From assembly GCA_019118725.1 (NCBI GenBank), contig DWYO01000077.1:1-8414 (forward strand): a DNA stretch of 8,414 nt, given 5' to 3'. Position numbers and translations under genes: made by a program. This document shows positions 6,539-8,414 of the stretch, in pieces. Origin of the DNA: Candidatus Parabacteroides intestinavium. Its GTDB lineage: Bacteria; Bacteroidota; Bacteroidia; Bacteroidales; Tannerellaceae. A model generated the notes under the pieces. It saw only the letters and a program-made list of their open reading frames with translations. It was not told where the DNA came from and made no database searches. The first letter of the stretch is position 1. Each line of letters begins with the position of its first letter.

Positions 6539-7431
6539 GAACAACGGAACACTGCTTCTGCGTGGCCGGATTTCGATTGCATATTCATGTTCCTGAAGTC
6601 TGGAAGATGGAACGAATGTTGCCCTCATTCCTCCCTTTTCGGGATAAAGGAGCGGAGGGAGATGTGGATTTGTTGGATTGTGAAGCATTTTCGGTATCGG
6701 CCTCACATCCGGTGGAAATGTCTGGTACATTGCTCGAAGAAACCTGTAATGACATGGGATATATTCGCCTGTTCGCTCAGGCGGATAGATATGAGGTATC
6801 TCTTTCGAGGGAACCGGGCGGAAGGCTTCATTTCATGCAAGCCAACCGGGATTTCTCACAAATCCGGATTTTCCTTTGCGAGGAGGACAATGAGGCCGGG
6901 CGTATGCTGTCTTCTCTGCTTCGCATCGCCTATTCGCAAGCTATCCTGTATCATCAGGCAGTCGCTATTCATGCGTCAGCGGTCTATCGCGATGGGAAAG
7001 CCTATCTGTTCATGGGAAAAAGCGGGACGGGTAAAAGTACCCATTCGACTTTGTGGATGAAGCATATTCGCGGAACGGAGTTATTGAACGATGACAATCC
7101 GACGATACGCATCATGAATGACAAGGCATACGCCTGCGGAACCCCTTGGAGCGGTAAGACTCCCTGCTACAAACCGCTCACCTTTCCCATTGGCGGGATG
7201 GTCCGCCTGAACCAGGCATCGGAAAATCGCTTCATCAGGCAAGAGGGAGCAGAGGCTTTTGTGGCTCTCTATCCCGGATGTTCGGCCATCTGTCAGGATG
7301 TGGAATTGCGTAACCGGCTTTACGATACATTAGCCCAGGTGGCAGAGGCCGTTCCGGTTGGCAGGTTGGATTGCATGCCGGACGAAGAGGCGGCATACCT
7401 GTGTTGGAATGAATTAAGTAAATCAAATTAA
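6535..7431 (+). CDS. HPr-kinase-like P-loop kinase
   Basis: A 298-residue protein with the C-terminal P-loop fold of HPr kinase/phosphorylase and PEP-carboxykinase-like proteins. The N-terminal 130 residues do not resemble the HprK N-terminal domain. Visible motifs are AIHASAVYRDGKAYLFM (144-160), Walker A GKSGTGKST (161-169), the acidic LLNDDNP (183-189, D186-D187) and GTPWSGK (202-208). These match the order seen in HprK-related kinases associated with lasso-peptide (paeninodin-type) clusters and exopolysaccharide loci. It is not the housekeeping HprK, since it sits in a polysaccharide operon and lacks the usual N-terminal domain. The ATG overlaps the upstream stop (ATGA). It probably phosphorylates a protein, peptide or glycan partner in the cytoplasm, using the PqqD-like protein for recognition; this is inferred from context. 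Confidence 0.87.
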   Translation: MRTTEHCFCVAGFRLHIHVPEVWKMERMLPSFLPFRDKGAEGDVDLLDCEAFSVSASHPVEMSGTLLEETCNDMGYIRLFAQADRYEVSLSREPGGRLHFMQANRDFSQIRIFLCEEDNEAGRMLSSLLRIAYSQAILYHQAVAIHASAVYRDGKAYLFMGKSGTGKSTHSTLWMKHIRGTELLNDDNPTIRIMNDKAYACGTPWSGKTPCYKPLTFPIGGMVRLNQASENRFIRQEGAEAFVALYPGCSAICQDVELRNRLYDTLAQVAEAVPVGRLDCMPDEEAAYLCWNELSKSN

Positions 7432-7453
7432 CATAACTTTTGGAAGAAAAGAG

Positions 7454-8245
7454 ATGAATAAACTTTTTGTATGGACAAGTTTGCTTGTCCTATTATTCTT
7501 GTCTTCTTGTGCGGGGCGCAAGAATATCGTTTACCTGCAAGATATGCAGATGGGGAAAAATTATCCGATTGACACCAAGTACGAGGCGGTTGTCCATCGC
7601 GATGACCGTTTGAGCATTACTGTCAGTTGCAAGAATCCCGAACTTGCCATTCCGTTCAATATCTACGGCGGAACGTTTAAGGTGGGGGCTGATGGCGATG
7701 TGATGGCGGATGCCTCGACACGGATCAACGAGAAGGGCTATCGGGTGGATGTGGATGGCAACATCGACTTCCCGATTTTGGGCAAGCTGCATGTCGAAGG
7801 GATGAAGGTAAGCGAGGTCACGGACATGATCAAGCAGAAAATCGAACAAGGGAACTATATGAAAGATCCGCTTGTCTCCATCGAGTTCCTGAACTTCAAG
7901 TATACGGTGTTAGGTGCTGTCGGACGAAACGGCACGTTCAGTGCGGATGGTGACCGCATCACGTTATTGGAAGCTATTGCCAACGCGGGTGACCTTGCCG
8001 TAAATGCGCAGATCGACCGGGTGGCGGTCATCCGTGAGGCGGACGGCGAACGGCAGATGTTTATGCACGACCTGCGCAGCACCGACCTTTTTGAGTCTCC
8101 CTGCTTCTATTTGCAGCAGAATGATATTGTGTATGTAGAACCTAAGTATAAGAAGAAAGACAAGGAAGATCGCGGGTGGCAAATCGTCACGACGGTACTC
8201 TCGCTGGTTACCGCTGTCTGCTCGGTTGTCTGGGCTACCAGATAA
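7454..8245 (+). CDS. Polysaccharide export lipoprotein, Wza-type
   Basis: An outer-membrane polysaccharide export protein of 263 residues. The N-terminal signal peptide ends in a lipobox (L16-S17-S18-C19), so C19 should be lipidated; this supports the ATG at 7454. The mature part has the Poly_export (PF02563) domain, about 45-145. It includes HRDDRLSITVSCKNPEL and DVDGNIDFPILGKLHVEGM (99-117), where the last part is the family's typical strand-turn. An SLBB-like domain follows (about 150-230), starting at YTVLGAVGRNGTF and closing with QQNDIVYVEP. A hydrophobic C-terminal helix (about 242-260) follows a lysine-rich stretch, as in Bacteroidales export proteins. It should form the outer-membrane exit for the polymer together with the Wzz-like protein encoded just downstream. 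It starts 22 bases after the kinase gene, so it is probably in the same transcript. Confidence 0.94.
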   Translation: MNKLFVWTSLLVLLFLSSCAGRKNIVYLQDMQMGKNYPIDTKYEAVVHRDDRLSITVSCKNPELAIPFNIYGGTFKVGADGDVMADASTRINEKGYRVDVDGNIDFPILGKLHVEGMKVSEVTDMIKQKIEQGNYMKDPLVSIEFLNFKYTVLGAVGRNGTFSADGDRITLLEAIANAGDLAVNAQIDRVAVIREADGERQMFMHDLRSTDLFESPCFYLQQNDIVYVEPKYKKKDKEDRGWQIVTTVLSLVTAVCSVVWATR

Positions 8246-8271
8246 GGAAATAATCATTTGAAAGAAACGAT

Positions 8272-8414
8272 ATGCAAACAAATAATTCATTGAACAAAAA
8301 CGATCAGAGCATCAATCTGATTGACCTGCTTGTTTATTTTCTGTCCAAATGGAAATGGTTTCTGCTTTCCGTCTTGGTGTGCGGCGGTGTGGCATGGTAT
8401 CTGTATGCCCGTGC
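8272..8414 (+). CDS. Wzz/Wzc-type chain-length determinant (3' end outside window)
   Basis: Only the first 47 residues are in the window. They read MQTNNSLNKNDQSINLIDLL, a short polar cytoplasmic segment, followed by a positively charged stretch (LSKWKW, about 24-29). A first transmembrane helix (about 29-45, rich in L, V and G) comes next. This is the usual beginning of GumC/Wzz-like co-polymerases of the inner membrane, which control chain length and dock onto the export lipoprotein. Whether the product ends in a tyrosine-kinase domain (Wzc type) cannot be seen. It starts 26 bases after the export gene, the normal order wza-wzc. There is no clear Shine-Dalgarno. Confidence 0.85.
   Translation, partial: MQTNNSLNKNDQSINLIDLLVYFLSKWKWFLLSVLVCGGVAWYLYAR

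Noticed and set aside
6587..7060. 157-codon open frame on the + strand inside the kinase gene
   Set aside because: It is an out-of-frame shadow of the kinase gene, whose own frame carries the full P-loop motifs.
5149..7431. A complete lasso-peptide or other RiPP cluster
   Set aside because: No precursor, leader peptidase, cyclase or radical SAM gene is present, and the surroundings are polysaccharide genes; only the accessory-type trio is found.
7431..7453. AT-rich gap before the export gene with TAACTTTTGG, close to the Bacteroidales -7 element TAnnTTTG
   Set aside because: The spacing within the element is one base too long, no TTTG lies at the right distance upstream, and the transcript would start almost at the ATG.
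8246..8271. TAATCATTTG before the Wzz-like gene as a promoter -7 element
   Set aside because: The TA is two bases too far from TTTG, and no -33 element is seen; wza and wzc genes are normally co-transcribed.

Overview
The window is a gene-dense, single-strand stretch of a surface polysaccharide (capsule or exopolysaccharide) locus. It most likely comes from a member of the Bacteroidales (Bacteroides, Parabacteroides or a close relative). That assignment is an inference. It rests on the Bacteroidales-style glycosyltransferases, the lipoprotein export protein with a C-terminal membrane helix, the moderate GC content, and the near absence of Shine-Dalgarno sequences before starts. All ten genes read on the + strand. 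Gaps between them are 26 bases or fewer, or the genes overlap, and I see no convincing promoter or terminator. The whole window therefore looks like the interior of one long operon.

Layout. Bases 1-2252 hold two family-4 (GT-B) glycosyltransferases, the first cut by the left edge. Bases 2275-3357 hold an unusual basic protein built from five copies of a helix-turn-helix-like unit spaced about 72 residues apart, with no other recognisable domain. Bases 3354-4469 encode a third GT-B glycosyltransferase. Bases 4459-5136 encode a small monotopic phosphoglycosyl transferase that should load the first sugar phosphate onto the lipid carrier. Bases 5149-7431 hold three genes in a row: a PqqD-like RRE protein, a nucleotidyltransferase-fold protein and an HPr-kinase-like P-loop kinase. 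Bases 7454-8245 encode a Wza-type outer-membrane export lipoprotein. From 8272 to the right edge is the start of a Wzz/Wzc-type chain-length or co-polymerase protein.

How the genes fit together. The phosphoglycosyl transferase starts the lipid-linked repeat unit on the cytoplasmic face of the inner membrane and the three glycosyltransferases extend it. The export lipoprotein and the Wzz-like protein form the exit route and control chain length. No flippase (Wzx) or polymerase (Wzy) is visible, so these should lie outside the window. Two parts are not explained by standard polysaccharide assembly and are the most interesting: the five-fold HTH protein, and the PqqD/nucleotidyltransferase/kinase trio. 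The trio resembles accessory modules of peptide-modification (lasso-peptide-like) clusters and of the so-called HPr-rel-A exopolysaccharide systems of Proteobacteria.
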